43,728 nt of DNA from Paenibacillus sp. (lineage in GTDB: Bacteria > Bacillota > Bacilli > Paenibacillales > YIM-B00363), in NCBI GenBank assembly GCA_031181325.1, contig JAPSKX010000021.1, positions 1-43,728 of the forward strand, read 5' to 3'. The position numbers and the translations under genes were made by a program. Below are positions 8,415-16,309 of the stretch, piece after piece; within the stretch, counting starts at the first letter, position 1; the number at the start of each line of letters is the position of its first letter. The notes beneath the pieces are model-generated. The model searched no databases. It was given only the letters and a program-made list of their open reading frames with translations, and was not told where the DNA came from.

Positions 8415-8491
8415 TCCGGATCGACATGAAAAAGGAGCGCCTAAATAACGCTTGCAAATTCGATGCCGAGCGTGTTCCGTTTTTTCCTCTC

Positions 8492-8935
8492 TCATAACAG
8501 AGGATTCCAAGGCCCCGTCTGCGCGCCCTTCCACTCGGTGCCGTCCTCCCACACTTCCTTCTTCCAGATCGGCACGATTTGCTTGAGGCGTTCGATGGCG
8601 TGGCGGCTCGCCTCGTAGCACACGTCGCGATGCGGAGCGGATACGGCGATGACGACGCTCGCTTCGCCGACATCGACGCGACCGATCCGATGCGTGATGG
8701 CGCAGCGGGCGCCCGGCCAGCGGGCCGCGATCTCCTGGCCGATCGCGGCCATCGCCTTCAGCGCCATCGGCGTATATGCTTCGTATTCGAGCAGGACGGT
8801 GCGCTTTCCGTGCGTCCACTCCCGCGTCGTGCCGATGAAGGCGAGCGTGGCGCCCTGCTCCGGCGCGATCGCCTTCGCGCTGACCCGAGCGACGTCGATC
8901 GGGCCTTCCGTGATTTCGAACATGGCGTCGTTCAT
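8492..8935 (-). CDS. moaE: Molybdopterin synthase catalytic subunit MoaE
   Basis: A 147-residue cytosolic enzyme subunit that transfers sulfur from the MoaD thiocarboxylate to cyclic pyranopterin monophosphate, making molybdopterin. The full family pattern is visible: ITEGPID at the start, AFIGTTRE, LEYEAYTPMA, HRIGRVDVGEASVVIAVSAPHRD, and the C-terminal IVPIWKKE...EWKG with the catalytic lysines. ATG 8935 is preceded by AGGAG at nine bases. No moaD lies next to it, although the sulfur-carrier partner is required; it must be elsewhere or fused. It is divergent from moaA, and the shared 171-bp gap shows a TATAAT on the minus strand at 8974-8969. Confidence is high. Confidence 0.95.
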   Translation of the reverse strand: MNDAMFEITEGPIDVARVSAKAIAPEQGATLAFIGTTREWTHGKRTVLLEYEAYTPMALKAMAAIGQEIAARWPGARCAITHRIGRVDVGEASVVIAVSAPHRDVCYEASRHAIERLKQIVPIWKKEVWEDGTEWKGAQTGPWNPLL

Positions 8936-9106
8936 TGGCGCATTCTCCTGTCGGGTTCGTTTCCCCTAATTATATCCTACTCGGCGTCGCCGGGCGAACC
9001 CGAGCGGGTGCCTTGGCGCTTCCCCGGTGTTCATGCCGGGCAAAGTGTGCTAGACTGATGGAAAACGAAACGGGCTATCCGCGTCGCGGCGGAAGGGGGA
9101 AGAACG

Positions 9107-10108
9107 ATGTCGAAGCTGATCGATCGGTTCGGCAGAACGCACGATTATTTGCGCATCTCGGTGACGGACCAATGCAACCTGCGCTGCGTCTATTGCATGC
9201 CCGAGGAAGGGCTGGAGTTTCTGCCGAACGAGAAGATGATGACCGCGGAGGAAATCGTGAAGATCGTTCGCGTCGGGGCGAAGCTGGGCATTCGGAAAAT
9301 TCGGATCACGGGCGGCGAGCCGCTCGTGCGGGCCGACATCGTCGACATCGTCGCCGGCGTCGCCGCGGTGGACGGCATCGAAGACATCGCGATGACGACG
9401 AACGGCATGCTGCTCGCGAAGAAGGCGGAAGCGCTGCGCCGCGCGGGACTGACGCGCGTGAATATATCGCTTGATACGCTCGACGCTTCGAAATTTCGCC
9501 TGATCGCGCGTCGGGGCGAGCTCGCCAAGGTGCAGGAAGGCATCGAGGCGGCGGCGGAAGCGGGCTTCGCGCCGATCAAGCTCAATTGCGTGCTGCTGAA
9601 GGGCATGAACGACGCGGAGATCGAAGCGTTCCTGCGTCTATCGTACGAGCGGCCGCTGCATGTGCGATTTATCGAATACATGCCGATCGGGCACGACGAC
9701 GAGGGCTGGCGGAGCATGTACCTGCCGCTCGACCGCGTCCGCGAGGCGGCTTCGGGTTTGCCGTGGGCGGCCGAGCCGATTCCGGACGTGAAGGGCAACG
9801 GTCCTTCGGAGGACTGGCGCTTCGTCGGCGGGAAGGGCTCCTTCGGCCTCATTCATCCGATCAGCGACCAGTTTTGCGCGAAGTGCAATCGGCTGCGCCT
9901 GACGGCGGACGGTCAGCTGAAGCCATGCCTCTATTGGGTCGACGAGCTGAATCTGCGGCCATGGGTCGACGACGAGGCGGCGCTCGAGCGGATGTTCTTC
10001 CGGGCGCTGGACATCAAGCCGGAAAATCACGAGATGGCGGCGAGGCTGGCGCAAGAAGCGCAAAGCCATGTGCCGACGACAAGGCGCATGTCGCAAATCG
10101 GCGGTTGA
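9107..10108 (+). CDS. moaA: GTP 3',8-cyclase MoaA
   Basis: A 333-residue radical SAM enzyme that converts GTP to 3',8-cyclo-7,8-dihydro-GTP, the first step of molybdenum cofactor synthesis. The N-terminal cluster motif CNLRCVYC (Cys23, Cys27, Cys30) binds the SAM-cleaving 4Fe-4S cluster. The ITGGEPLVR segment is typical of the SAM site. The C-terminal cluster is bound by CAKCNRLRL...KPCL, and the chain ends in the diagnostic Gly-Gly (RRMSQIGG) needed for activity. The start has a GGAAGGGGG-type site. Its stop is 23 bases before the next gene's ATG, so the two are probably cotranscribed. Length and motifs are normal for MoaA. Confidence 0.97.
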   Translation: MSKLIDRFGRTHDYLRISVTDQCNLRCVYCMPEEGLEFLPNEKMMTAEEIVKIVRVGAKLGIRKIRITGGEPLVRADIVDIVAGVAAVDGIEDIAMTTNGMLLAKKAEALRRAGLTRVNISLDTLDASKFRLIARRGELAKVQEGIEAAAEAGFAPIKLNCVLLKGMNDAEIEAFLRLSYERPLHVRFIEYMPIGHDDEGWRSMYLPLDRVREAASGLPWAAEPIPDVKGNGPSEDWRFVGGKGSFGLIHPISDQFCAKCNRLRLTADGQLKPCLYWVDELNLRPWVDDEAALERMFFRALDIKPENHEMAARLAQEAQSHVPTTRRMSQIGG

Positions 10109-10131
10109 CAAGATCGCCGCGGGAGGGACGC

Positions 10132-11598
10132 ATGACCGAAGGAAGCATCGAATTCGTTATATTGCACACGAACGATCTGCACAGCGTCTTCGAGACGATG
10201 CCGCGCATTCGTTCGTTTTTCTCGAGGGTTCAACGGGAGCAGCCGCCGGAGCGGCTGCTCCGTTTCGATATCGGCGACCATATGGACCGGGCGCGGCCGG
10301 AAACCGAAGGCACGATGGGCGCGGCGAACGTCGACGTGATGAACGCGACGGAGTATGACGCGGTCGCGCCGGGCAACAACGAGGGACTGACGCTGCCTCC
10401 GGAGGCGCTTGAACGGTTGTACGGGCGCCGAGCGACGTTTCCGACGCTGGTCGCCAACCTTCGTCCGTCGCGTGCTGCGGCGGAGCCGGTCGCGGCGTCT
10501 TGGATTCGCCCGCGTCTCGTTCTCGAGCGCGACGGCATGCGGATCGGCGTGTTCGGCTTAACCGCGGCATACCCACTCTTCTATGGCGAGCTGGGCTGGG
10601 ACGTCCTGGATCCGTTCGCCGCGGCCGCGGAGCAGGTCGCCCTGCTGCGCGGCGAAGACCGCGCCGACGTGGTCATCGCGCTAAGCCACCTCGGCATCCG
10701 GGACGACCGCAGGCTGGCGGAGACGGTGCCCGGCATCGACCTGGTGCTGGGCGGACACACGCATCACGTGATCGAGAAGCTGGAACGCATCGGAGATACG
10801 TACCTCGGCGCCGCGGGCAAGTTCGGCTCGCACGTCGGCGTCGTCCGGCTCTCGGTCGACGCGCGGACGCGGCGCGTCATCCGCTGCGAGGGCGGCGCGG
10901 TCGAACTGCCGGCGGGGCCGGGCGACGAGACGATCGCGCAGCTGATCGCGGCTCATGCCGCGGCGGCGAATGCGGCGCTGGGCCGCGTCGTCGCGCGTCT
11001 GCCGCGCGGCCTGCCCGCCGACGCCGACCGGGAATCGCCGCTCGGCAATCTGCTGGCGATGGCGCTGCGGCGCTATTGCGACGCCGAGATCGGCGTCGTC
11101 AACGCGGGGCAGCTGCTGGACGGCTTGCCGGCGGGGCCGGTCACGGCGTCGGCGCTGCACGCCATCCTGCCGTCTCCGATCAATCCGTGCTCGATGCGGC
11201 TTCGCGGCGCCGCGCTGCGGCAGGCGATCGAGGAATCGATGGAGGAGGAGCGGCGCCGCTTCGCGTTCCGCGGCTTCGGCTTCCGCGGGAAGGTGCTCGG
11301 CGCCTTATGTCTCGACGGCATGACCGTGGTGACGGCTTCGCGCCCGGCGGGGCGCCGCGTCGTACAAATCCTCGCCGGCGGCGAGCCGCTCGACGACGAG
11401 CGATGGTACCGCGTCGCCACGATCGACATGTTTACGTTCCGCATTGGGTACGAGTCGCTCGCCAAGGGCGAGAAGATCGAGTACCGGCTGCCCGAGTTTC
11501 TTCGGGATTTGCTAGGCGAGGCGCTGTCGTCGCCGGACATCGCGGGGCGCATCGCCGAGGCGGAGACGCCGAGGTACGTAGACGCGCGCGAATCGTAA
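10132..11598 (+). CDS. Cytosolic metallophosphatase / 5'-nucleotidase family protein (YunD-like)
   Basis: A 488-residue two-domain protein of the UshA/5'-nucleotidase superfamily. The N-terminal metallophosphoesterase domain has the metal-binding motifs ILHTNDLHS, FDIGDHMD, GNNE, VIALSHLG and GGHTHHVIE. The C-terminal nucleotide-binding domain (about 275-460) includes SPLGNLLAMALR and NAGQL. No signal peptide is present, unlike the secreted enzymes, so it resembles cytosolic YunD of B. subtilis. Expected activity is hydrolysis of nucleotides or another phosphoester, with unknown natural substrate. The Asn of the usual GNHE motif is kept but His is replaced (GNNE), a point to note when predicting activity. 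The frame is open far upstream over moaA, but GGGAGGG before ATG 10132 fixes the start. It is likely cotranscribed with moaA. Confidence 0.88.
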   Translation: MTEGSIEFVILHTNDLHSVFETMPRIRSFFSRVQREQPPERLLRFDIGDHMDRARPETEGTMGAANVDVMNATEYDAVAPGNNEGLTLPPEALERLYGRRATFPTLVANLRPSRAAAEPVAASWIRPRLVLERDGMRIGVFGLTAAYPLFYGELGWDVLDPFAAAAEQVALLRGEDRADVVIALSHLGIRDDRRLAETVPGIDLVLGGHTHHVIEKLERIGDTYLGAAGKFGSHVGVVRLSVDARTRRVIRCEGGAVELPAGPGDETIAQLIAAHAAAANAALGRVVARLPRGLPADADRESPLGNLLAMALRRYCDAEIGVVNAGQLLDGLPAGPVTASALHAILPSPINPCSMRLRGAALRQAIEESMEEERRRFAFRGFGFRGKVLGALCLDGMTVVTASRPAGRRVVQILAGGEPLDDERWYRVATIDMFTFRIGYESLAKGEKIEYRLPEFLRDLLGEALSSPDIAGRIAEAETPRYVDARES

Positions 11599-11720
11599 GG
11601 CGTTCGTTATTGCCAGAATGCGGATGATAGTTTACAGTATAGAAGGTTTACTCGGCGGATGGTTAAAGTCATGAACCGTTCGAGAGACGAACGATTCTGT
11701 GAAATAAGCGAGGGAATGGC

Positions 11721-12824
11721 ATGCTGCTGCTGCCTCTTCATTTGTGCCGGCCGGGCATGCGCCTCGGTTCGGCCATATACAGCGACGACGGACTCGTGCT
11801 GCTCGGCGAGCGCAGGGAGCTGACCGTTACGATCTTGGACCGGCTCGAGCGGTTCGGCATTCAATATTTATATATCGAAGACGCCCGAACGGACGACCTC
11901 GTCTTCCAAGATATCGTCTCCCCCGAGACGCGCGCCCGCGCGGTCGGCGAAGTGAGAACGCAGTTTCGGCGCATGATGGACGACTCGTTAAGGAAGCGCT
12001 CGGTGAACGGAATGCATCTCGGCCGAGCGTTCAAGTCGGTCATCGATTCGATTCTGGACGATATTACTTCGAGTCGCGACGCGATGCTGATGTTGGTCAA
12101 CATCCATGCGTCGGATCATTATTTATTCCAGCATTCGGTCAACGTATGCATCTATGCGACGATTCTCGGTCAGGCGTACGGCTATACCCGCGACGAGCTG
12201 TTCACGCTCGGTCTCGGCGCGCTGCTGCACGACATCGGCAAGACGCAGCTGCCGCAGGACGTGCTGCTGAAACCGTCGCGGCTGACGAACGAAGAGTTCG
12301 AGATCATCAAGTCGCATCCGGCGATCGGCTTTAAGATGCTGAAGGACGAACCGAACGTGCCGCTCCTCTCCGCGCATATTGCCCTGCAGCACCACGAGCG
12401 CGTCGACGGCTCCGGGTACCCGCGTTCGATCGTCGGCACGGACATTCACGAGTACGCACGCTGGGTCGGGTTGGTAGATTCCTACGACGCGATGACGACG
12501 CACCGGGTGTACCGGAACGCGATGTTGCCGCACGAGGCGATGGAGCGGCTGTACGCAGGCGCCGGTACGCTTTACGACCAGCACAAGATCGAGCTGTTCC
12601 GAGACAAGGTGGCGATCTATCCGCTCGGCATGCTCGTAGCGCTCGACACGGGGGAAGTCGGCGTCGTGGTGGACGTCAACGCGCTCTATCCGCAGCGTCC
12701 CGTCGTTCGCGTGCTGTACGACGCGGACGGACAAGAGATCGCCCCGTACGAGGTCGATTTATCGAAGTCGCTGACGTCTTATATTAAAGAAGCTAATGTG
12801 ACGGTAGACGGCGTGAGCGCGTAA
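11721..12824 (+). CDS. HD-GYP domain c-di-GMP phosphodiesterase
   Basis: A 367-residue cytosolic protein. An N-terminal region of about 110 residues resembles the DUF3391-like partner of many HD-GYP proteins. The HD-GYP domain follows, with H170-D171 (LLHDIGK), H198 region (IKSHPAIG), H224-H225-E226 and the signature DGSGYP at 229-234, and then a beta-rich tail that is common in Paenibacillus homologues. Such enzymes hydrolyse c-di-GMP to pGpG or GMP at a two- or three-iron site. GAGGG lies six bases before ATG 11721. A small hairpin (11677-11693) lies in the leader. The gene is monocistronic, ended by a terminator at 12859-12882. With the GGDEF-EAL gene it makes this window a c-di-GMP hot spot. 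It has no visible sensory domain. Confidence 0.93.
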   Translation: MLLLPLHLCRPGMRLGSAIYSDDGLVLLGERRELTVTILDRLERFGIQYLYIEDARTDDLVFQDIVSPETRARAVGEVRTQFRRMMDDSLRKRSVNGMHLGRAFKSVIDSILDDITSSRDAMLMLVNIHASDHYLFQHSVNVCIYATILGQAYGYTRDELFTLGLGALLHDIGKTQLPQDVLLKPSRLTNEEFEIIKSHPAIGFKMLKDEPNVPLLSAHIALQHHERVDGSGYPRSIVGTDIHEYARWVGLVDSYDAMTTHRVYRNAMLPHEAMERLYAGAGTLYDQHKIELFRDKVAIYPLGMLVALDTGEVGVVVDVNALYPQRPVVRVLYDADGQEIAPYEVDLSKSLTSYIKEANVTVDGVSA

Positions 12825-12858
12825 GGAGCGCTGCAACGGTTGTCTAACGCAGGCTGAG

Positions 12859-12882
12859 CGGTCCCAGGGGGCCGTTTTTTTT
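12859..12882 (+). terminator. Intrinsic terminator after the HD-GYP gene
   Basis: CGGTCC pairs with GGGCCG (one wobble pair) and is followed by eight T residues. Confidence 0.85.
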
Positions 12883-12883
12883 A

Positions 12884-13090
12884 ACGAAGGCCCAAGCTAA
12901 GGACGTCCTGCAGGCGCAAGGCGACGCCTCGGAGACCGCGCCATAGGCGCCGAGCGTTATCGCGAGCGGCGGGCAGGCGGATATCGTATCGGGCAGGGTT
13001 GGCGTGCAGGCGGCGCCGAAGGCGTTCATGACGCGCGCCGAAGTCGCCGCGATCATCCAACGATTGTTGAGGGAATCGGATTTCATGTAA
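12884..13090 (+). pseudogene. Remnant of an S-layer homology (SLH) domain protein
   Basis: One reading frame from 12884 to the TAA at 13088-13090 reads as a C-terminal SLH repeat. The sequence GDASETAP-stop-APSVIASGGQ...IVSGRVG is followed by MTRAEVAAIIQRLLRES and ends two residues later. The family pattern is D-x-S-E-I-A-x-W-A...G-I-V-x-G-x-x-x-G...M-T-R-A-E-V-A-x-I-I-x-R-L-L. The single TAG (12949-12951) sits just where the conserved Trp is expected (TGG to TAG). No start codon, ribosome site or upstream domains remain, and the HD-GYP terminator directly precedes it. It is the last piece of a lost S-layer or surface protein gene, whose own terminator may survive at 13107-13138. Confidence 0.7.
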
Positions 13091-13106
13091 AACGGCAGAT
13101 GACTCG

Positions 13107-13138
13107 AAGCGGTCTTCGTCCATGGACGGGGGCCGCTT
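13107..13138 (+). terminator. Possible relic terminator after the SLH remnant
   Basis: AAGCGG (13107-13112) pairs with CCGCTT (13133-13138), and an inner CGTC/GACG stem can form. Only three T residues follow, so strength is doubtful. Confidence 0.4.
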
Positions 13139-13201
13139 TCCGCATGCCCGTAAAGACGGGGAGGCCGCTGCAGCTCGCTTGGCGCAGATTACGGCGGCGT
13201 A

Positions 13202-13321
13202 GTCGGAATCGCTCCGACAAAAAAGACGCCGACGGCCGGATTCGGACGTCGCAGTCGGAGTCGCTCCGACTGCAACGCCTGCCGCGCGAGTTCCGTCGAT
13301 AGCCGTCGGAGGAATTCCGAC
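13202..13321. repeat. Three GTCGGA-N5-TCCGAC palindromes at 51-52 bp spacing
   Basis: Identical 6-bp arms GTCGGA and TCCGAC enclose different 5-nt centres at 13202-13218 (ATCGC), 13254-13270 (GTCGC) and 13305-13321 (GGAAT). The second extends to a 9-bp arm, GCAGTCGGA. Starts are 52 and 51 bp apart, close to five helical turns, so all three would face the same side of the DNA. They occupy the otherwise gene-free stretch 13140-13370 before yfkAB. They could be operators or a degenerate tandem repeat; nothing shows which. Confidence 0.8.
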
Positions 13322-13373
13322 CATCGCACCCTCGGGACCGGGTTCGGACAACGCCCGCACCCGACGATCCGGT

Positions 13374-13402
13374 TTCCCAAAGTCCGCCGTTTCAGGTACA
13401 AT
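13374..13402 (+). promoter_or_regulatory. Probable promoter of the yfkAB operon
   Basis: TTCCCA (13374-13379), a 17-bp spacer and TACAAT (13397-13402) lie just before the ribosome site and the ATG at 13420. Confidence 0.5.
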
Positions 13403-13419
13403 AGACCGAGAGGTGTGTT

Positions 13420-14514
13420 ATGAACGTACAAATTTTGGACCCTTGGGACCCGATCCGCTCGTTGGAGCGATACGGCAGGCATGTACTGACGAGCGTGGAA
13501 TTTACAGTTACGAACTTATGCAATATGCGCTGCGAGCACTGCGCGGTGGGCGACGCCCTCGTGCAGAAGGAAGGGCCTCGCATCCCGCTGCGCTCGTTGC
13601 TGGAGCGCCTCGACGAGGTCGAGCGGCTTACGACGATCAGCGTTACCGGCGGCGAGCCCTCGTACGACGCGGGCGCCTTGCGGGACTATATCGTGCCGTT
13701 GCTGCAATATGCGAAGCGGCGCGGCGTCAAGACGCAGATCAATACGAATTTAACGTTGGATTACGAGCGTTACGAGACGTTAGCCCCTTATATCGATGTG
13801 TTCCATATTTCTTATAACTACATGGGGCCGGAAGATTTCCATCGCATCGGCTTCGCGAACGCGGGGCGCCCCGTCGGCGCGGAGACGGCGAAGAAAATGT
13901 ACGATCGGATGGTCGAGAACGCGCGCCGCCTCGCGGACGCGGGGGCGTTCGTCTCCGCCGAGTCGATGATCAATTACCGGACGCACGAGCGGATCGTCGA
14001 CATCCACCGCGCCGTCGTCGAGATGGGCTGCCGGCGCCACGAGGTGCATCCGATGTATCCGAGCGCCTTCGCCTCGAACCTCCCCGTCCTGCCGAAGAAC
14101 GATCTGCGCGCCGCGATCGAGCGTCTGCTGGACGGTCGAGATCGCTCGCTGTGGATGCTGTTCGGCACGCTGCCGTTCTTCGCTTGCTCCGACGAACCGC
14201 AGGACCGCGCGTTAGTCGCCAGGCTCGCGGGCGAGCCGAACGTCACCGTGCGGAACGACCCGGACGGGCGCAATCGGCTGAACGTCAATACATTCACCGG
14301 CGACGTCACCGTGACGGACTTCTCCGACGTCCCTCCTGTCGGCAACGTCGCGTCGGACCGTCTGGACGACTTGTTCGACCGGTGGACGGAGCATGAACTG
14401 CAGCGGAAGGTCGGCTGTCACTGTCCGGCCGCGGGGTGCTGCGGACCGAACTTGCTCGTGGCCGATATGTATTATCGAGACGTCGATTTCTTGAAGCGCA
14501 AGGCGATTCTTTGA
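13420..14514 (+). CDS. yfkAB: Radical SAM/CxCxxxxC motif protein YfkAB
   Basis: A 364-residue cytosolic radical SAM protein. The SAM-cluster motif is CNMRCEHC (Cys34, Cys38, Cys41), followed by the SAM-binding VTGGEPS. The C-terminal motif CHCPAAGC (CxCxxxxC, about residues 333-340) is the mark of the YfkAB family and probably binds a second cluster. In B. subtilis the two halves were once annotated as separate yfkA and yfkB; here the gene is intact. The substrate is not known. It begins a three-gene operon: ytvI starts 17 bases after its stop and the HAD gene overlaps that. The leader carries the three palindromes described separately. Confidence 0.93.
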   Translation: MNVQILDPWDPIRSLERYGRHVLTSVEFTVTNLCNMRCEHCAVGDALVQKEGPRIPLRSLLERLDEVERLTTISVTGGEPSYDAGALRDYIVPLLQYAKRRGVKTQINTNLTLDYERYETLAPYIDVFHISYNYMGPEDFHRIGFANAGRPVGAETAKKMYDRMVENARRLADAGAFVSAESMINYRTHERIVDIHRAVVEMGCRRHEVHPMYPSAFASNLPVLPKNDLRAAIERLLDGRDRSLWMLFGTLPFFACSDEPQDRALVARLAGEPNVTVRNDPDGRNRLNVNTFTGDVTVTDFSDVPPVGNVASDRLDDLFDRWTEHELQRKVGCHCPAAGCCGPNLLVADMYYRDVDFLKRKAIL

Positions 14515-14530
14515 CGATCGAGGTGGAAGG

Positions 14531-15556
14531 GTGCTTAGGAACGTACTCATCATTGCATTAGGGTTGGCGTTTTTGTACGCGTTGTTTACCGTCGGATCCC
14601 CGTTTTTGTTGGCGTTGTTATTCGCGATTTTTCTAGAGCCGTTGAATACGATCATGGGTAAGTATTTGAAGATCAACCGGGTCGGCGCGGCGACGGTGAC
14701 GAGCACGGCGCTGATCGTCGCGATTCTCGGGCTGGTGTACTTGCTGATCGCCAAGATCGTCTCCGAAATCATTTCGCTCATCCGCAACCTGGATTTCAAT
14801 GAGCTGAACGCCTTCGTCCTGCAGCTGCTGGACCGGCTGGACGCGCTCACCGTCAATATGCCGCCGGACGTGGCGGCGAACGTTCGCGTCTACGCGATGG
14901 ATCAGATTCAATCGCTGCAGGGCCTCGCGTCGCAGCTGTCCGGGTATACGTTCAACGTCTTGTTCGCGCTGCCGGGACTGCTCATTTTCTTCCTCGTGTT
15001 TGCCGTCGCGGTGTACTTGTTCAGCTTCAGTCTGCCGACGATCATGAATTCGTTCCTGTCGTTCTTCGAAGAGAAATCCCGCGACAAGATCGCCGAGGTG
15101 CTTCGGAACCTGCGCAGCGCGGTGTTCGGCTTCATTCGGGCGCAGTTCATGCTCAGCGCCTTGACGTATCTGATCGCCTTCGCGGGCTTGCTCATATTGG
15201 ACGTGCGATACGCGGTCGCGATTTCGTTCCTGATCGTCCTGGTCGACATTCTGCCGATCCTCGGTACGGGGTCCGTGTTAGTTCCTTGGGCGGCCTATTC
15301 GTACTTCATGGGCGACCCGAGGCTCGCGGTCGGATTGTTCCTGCTTTTCATCCTGATCACCGTGTTCCGCCGCATCGTGGAGCCGAAGATTCTCGGCGAA
15401 CAGATCGGCATCGGCGCGCTGCCGACGCTTATCTCCCTCTACGTCGGCTTCGAGCTGATCGGCGGCATCGGACTCATTCTCGGCCCGATCGTCGTCATTA
15501 TTTATCAAGCGATGGTGAAGGTCGGCCTGCTGAAAATTAAAATTCGATTGGAGTAA
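14531..15556 (+). CDS. ytvI: AI-2E family membrane protein, YtvI type
   Basis: A 341-residue polytopic membrane protein of the AI-2E transporter/permease family. About seven or eight helices are visible: two at the N-terminus (residues 3-35), one at about 60-80, one at about 140-165 and four in the C-terminal half, with the family segment VDILPILGTGSVLVPWA and the ending ALPTLISLYVGFELIGGIGLILGP. The pattern best fits the sporulation membrane protein YtvI, whose role is unknown; other AI-2E members move peptide signals or sodium. The start is GTG 14531, with GAGGTGG upstream. It is translationally close to yfkAB and to the HAD gene, whose ATG follows its stop by six bases. Confidence 0.85.
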   Translation: MLRNVLIIALGLAFLYALFTVGSPFLLALLFAIFLEPLNTIMGKYLKINRVGAATVTSTALIVAILGLVYLLIAKIVSEIISLIRNLDFNELNAFVLQLLDRLDALTVNMPPDVAANVRVYAMDQIQSLQGLASQLSGYTFNVLFALPGLLIFFLVFAVAVYLFSFSLPTIMNSFLSFFEEKSRDKIAEVLRNLRSAVFGFIRAQFMLSALTYLIAFAGLLILDVRYAVAISFLIVLVDILPILGTGSVLVPWAAYSYFMGDPRLAVGLFLLFILITVFRRIVEPKILGEQIGIGALPTLISLYVGFELIGGIGLILGPIVVIIYQAMVKVGLLKIKIRLE

Positions 15557-15561
15557 TGCAC

Positions 15562-16272
15562 ATGTCCTTCAACGAGAACGTGAACGACAAGGAAGGCTTG
15601 GCGTCGAAGCCGGAAGCGCTGATCTTCGATATGGACGGTACGCTGTTCATGACCGAGACGGTCATCGTCGCCGCCTACGAACGCGCCTACGCAAGGCTGA
15701 AGCAAGAAGGCCGCGTGCAGGGCGAGATGCCGCCCGCGTCGATCCTGCTCGGTTCGCTCGGGATGCTGCTGATGGACATCTGGGCGAGAGTGCTGCCGGA
15801 TGCGGACGTCCCGACGCGCGAGCGAATGGATGCGCTGCTGCTCGAGGAGCAGTTGGCGCTGCTTACGGAGGGCGTCGGCGAGCTGTACCCCGGCGTCGAC
15901 GAGACGCTGCGCGCGCTGCAGGAGGCGGGATACCGACTGTTCGTCGCCAGCAACGGGCTCGAGGCGTACGTAAAGGGCGTGGCGGAGCGGCTCGGCATCG
16001 CCGGGCGCTTCGAAGCGCTGTACTCCGCCGGAGAGCATCGGACGAGCTCGAAGGTCGATCTCGTCGGGCTGCTGCTGCGCGAGCGGAATGTGACGAGCGC
16101 GTGGATGGTCGGCGACCGTTCGTCGGACGTCGAAGCGGGGCGGAACAACGGCCTGCCGGTCATCGGCTGCGACTACGCCGAATTCGGCGTCTCCGCGGAC
16201 GAGCTGCAAGGCTCGACGGTACGAATCCGATCGTTCGGCGAACTGCTGGGGCTGTTAGGCATCGCACCATAA
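15562..16272 (+). CDS. HAD-superfamily hydrolase (Gph-like phosphatase)
   Basis: A 236-residue cytosolic phosphatase of HAD subfamily IA. Motif I is DMDGTL with the nucleophilic Asp and the second catalytic Asp; motif II is the Ser of VASNG; motif III is the Lys in SSKVDLV; motif IV is VGDRSSDVEAGRNNG. The alpha-helical C1 cap between motifs I and II fits phosphoglycolate-phosphatase-like enzymes, though the substrate cannot be told. An ATG at 15556 overlaps the ytvI stop but is too close to the GGAG sequence, so ATG 15562, eight bases away, is preferred. It ends the yfkAB operon at a shared convergent terminator. Confidence 0.9.
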   Translation: MSFNENVNDKEGLASKPEALIFDMDGTLFMTETVIVAAYERAYARLKQEGRVQGEMPPASILLGSLGMLLMDIWARVLPDADVPTRERMDALLLEEQLALLTEGVGELYPGVDETLRALQEAGYRLFVASNGLEAYVKGVAERLGIAGRFEALYSAGEHRTSSKVDLVGLLLRERNVTSAWMVGDRSSDVEAGRNNGLPVIGCDYAEFGVSADELQGSTVRIRSFGELLGLLGIAP

Positions 16273-16309
16273 AAAATGACGCGGGGGAGCGCTCCCTCGC
16301 GTCATTTTT
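16271..16309. terminator. Bidirectional intrinsic terminator
   Basis: A 12-bp stem AAAAATGACGCG (16272-16283) pairs with its complement (16298-16309), with an inner GGGAG/CTCCC stem. A-runs on one side and T-runs on the other serve both the HAD gene and the convergent YheC-like gene, whose TGA (16302-16304) lies inside the stem. Confidence 0.93.

Noticed and set aside
8936..9106. Molybdenum-cofactor riboswitch between moaE and moaA
   Set aside because: The gap of 171 bp shows only a -10-like element and ribosome sites; the conserved Moco RNA core and its tetraloop receptor are not seen.
9586..10131. Upstream extension of the 5'-nucleotidase frame over moaA
   Set aside because: The extension is an out-of-frame reading of moaA. 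GGGAGGG before ATG 10132 and the metallophosphatase motif right after it define the true start.
10500..11627. Plus-strand 375-codon frame inside the nucleotidase gene
   Set aside because: Arg-rich shadow frame with no motif; the overlapping frame has all metal-binding motifs.
13202..13225. Intrinsic terminator on the plus strand
   Set aside because: The hairpin is followed by A residues, not T, and no gene ends just before it on either strand.
13202..13321. CRISPR array
   Set aside because: The three repeats are only 17 bp with variable 5-nt centres. There are no uniform spacers and no cas genes.
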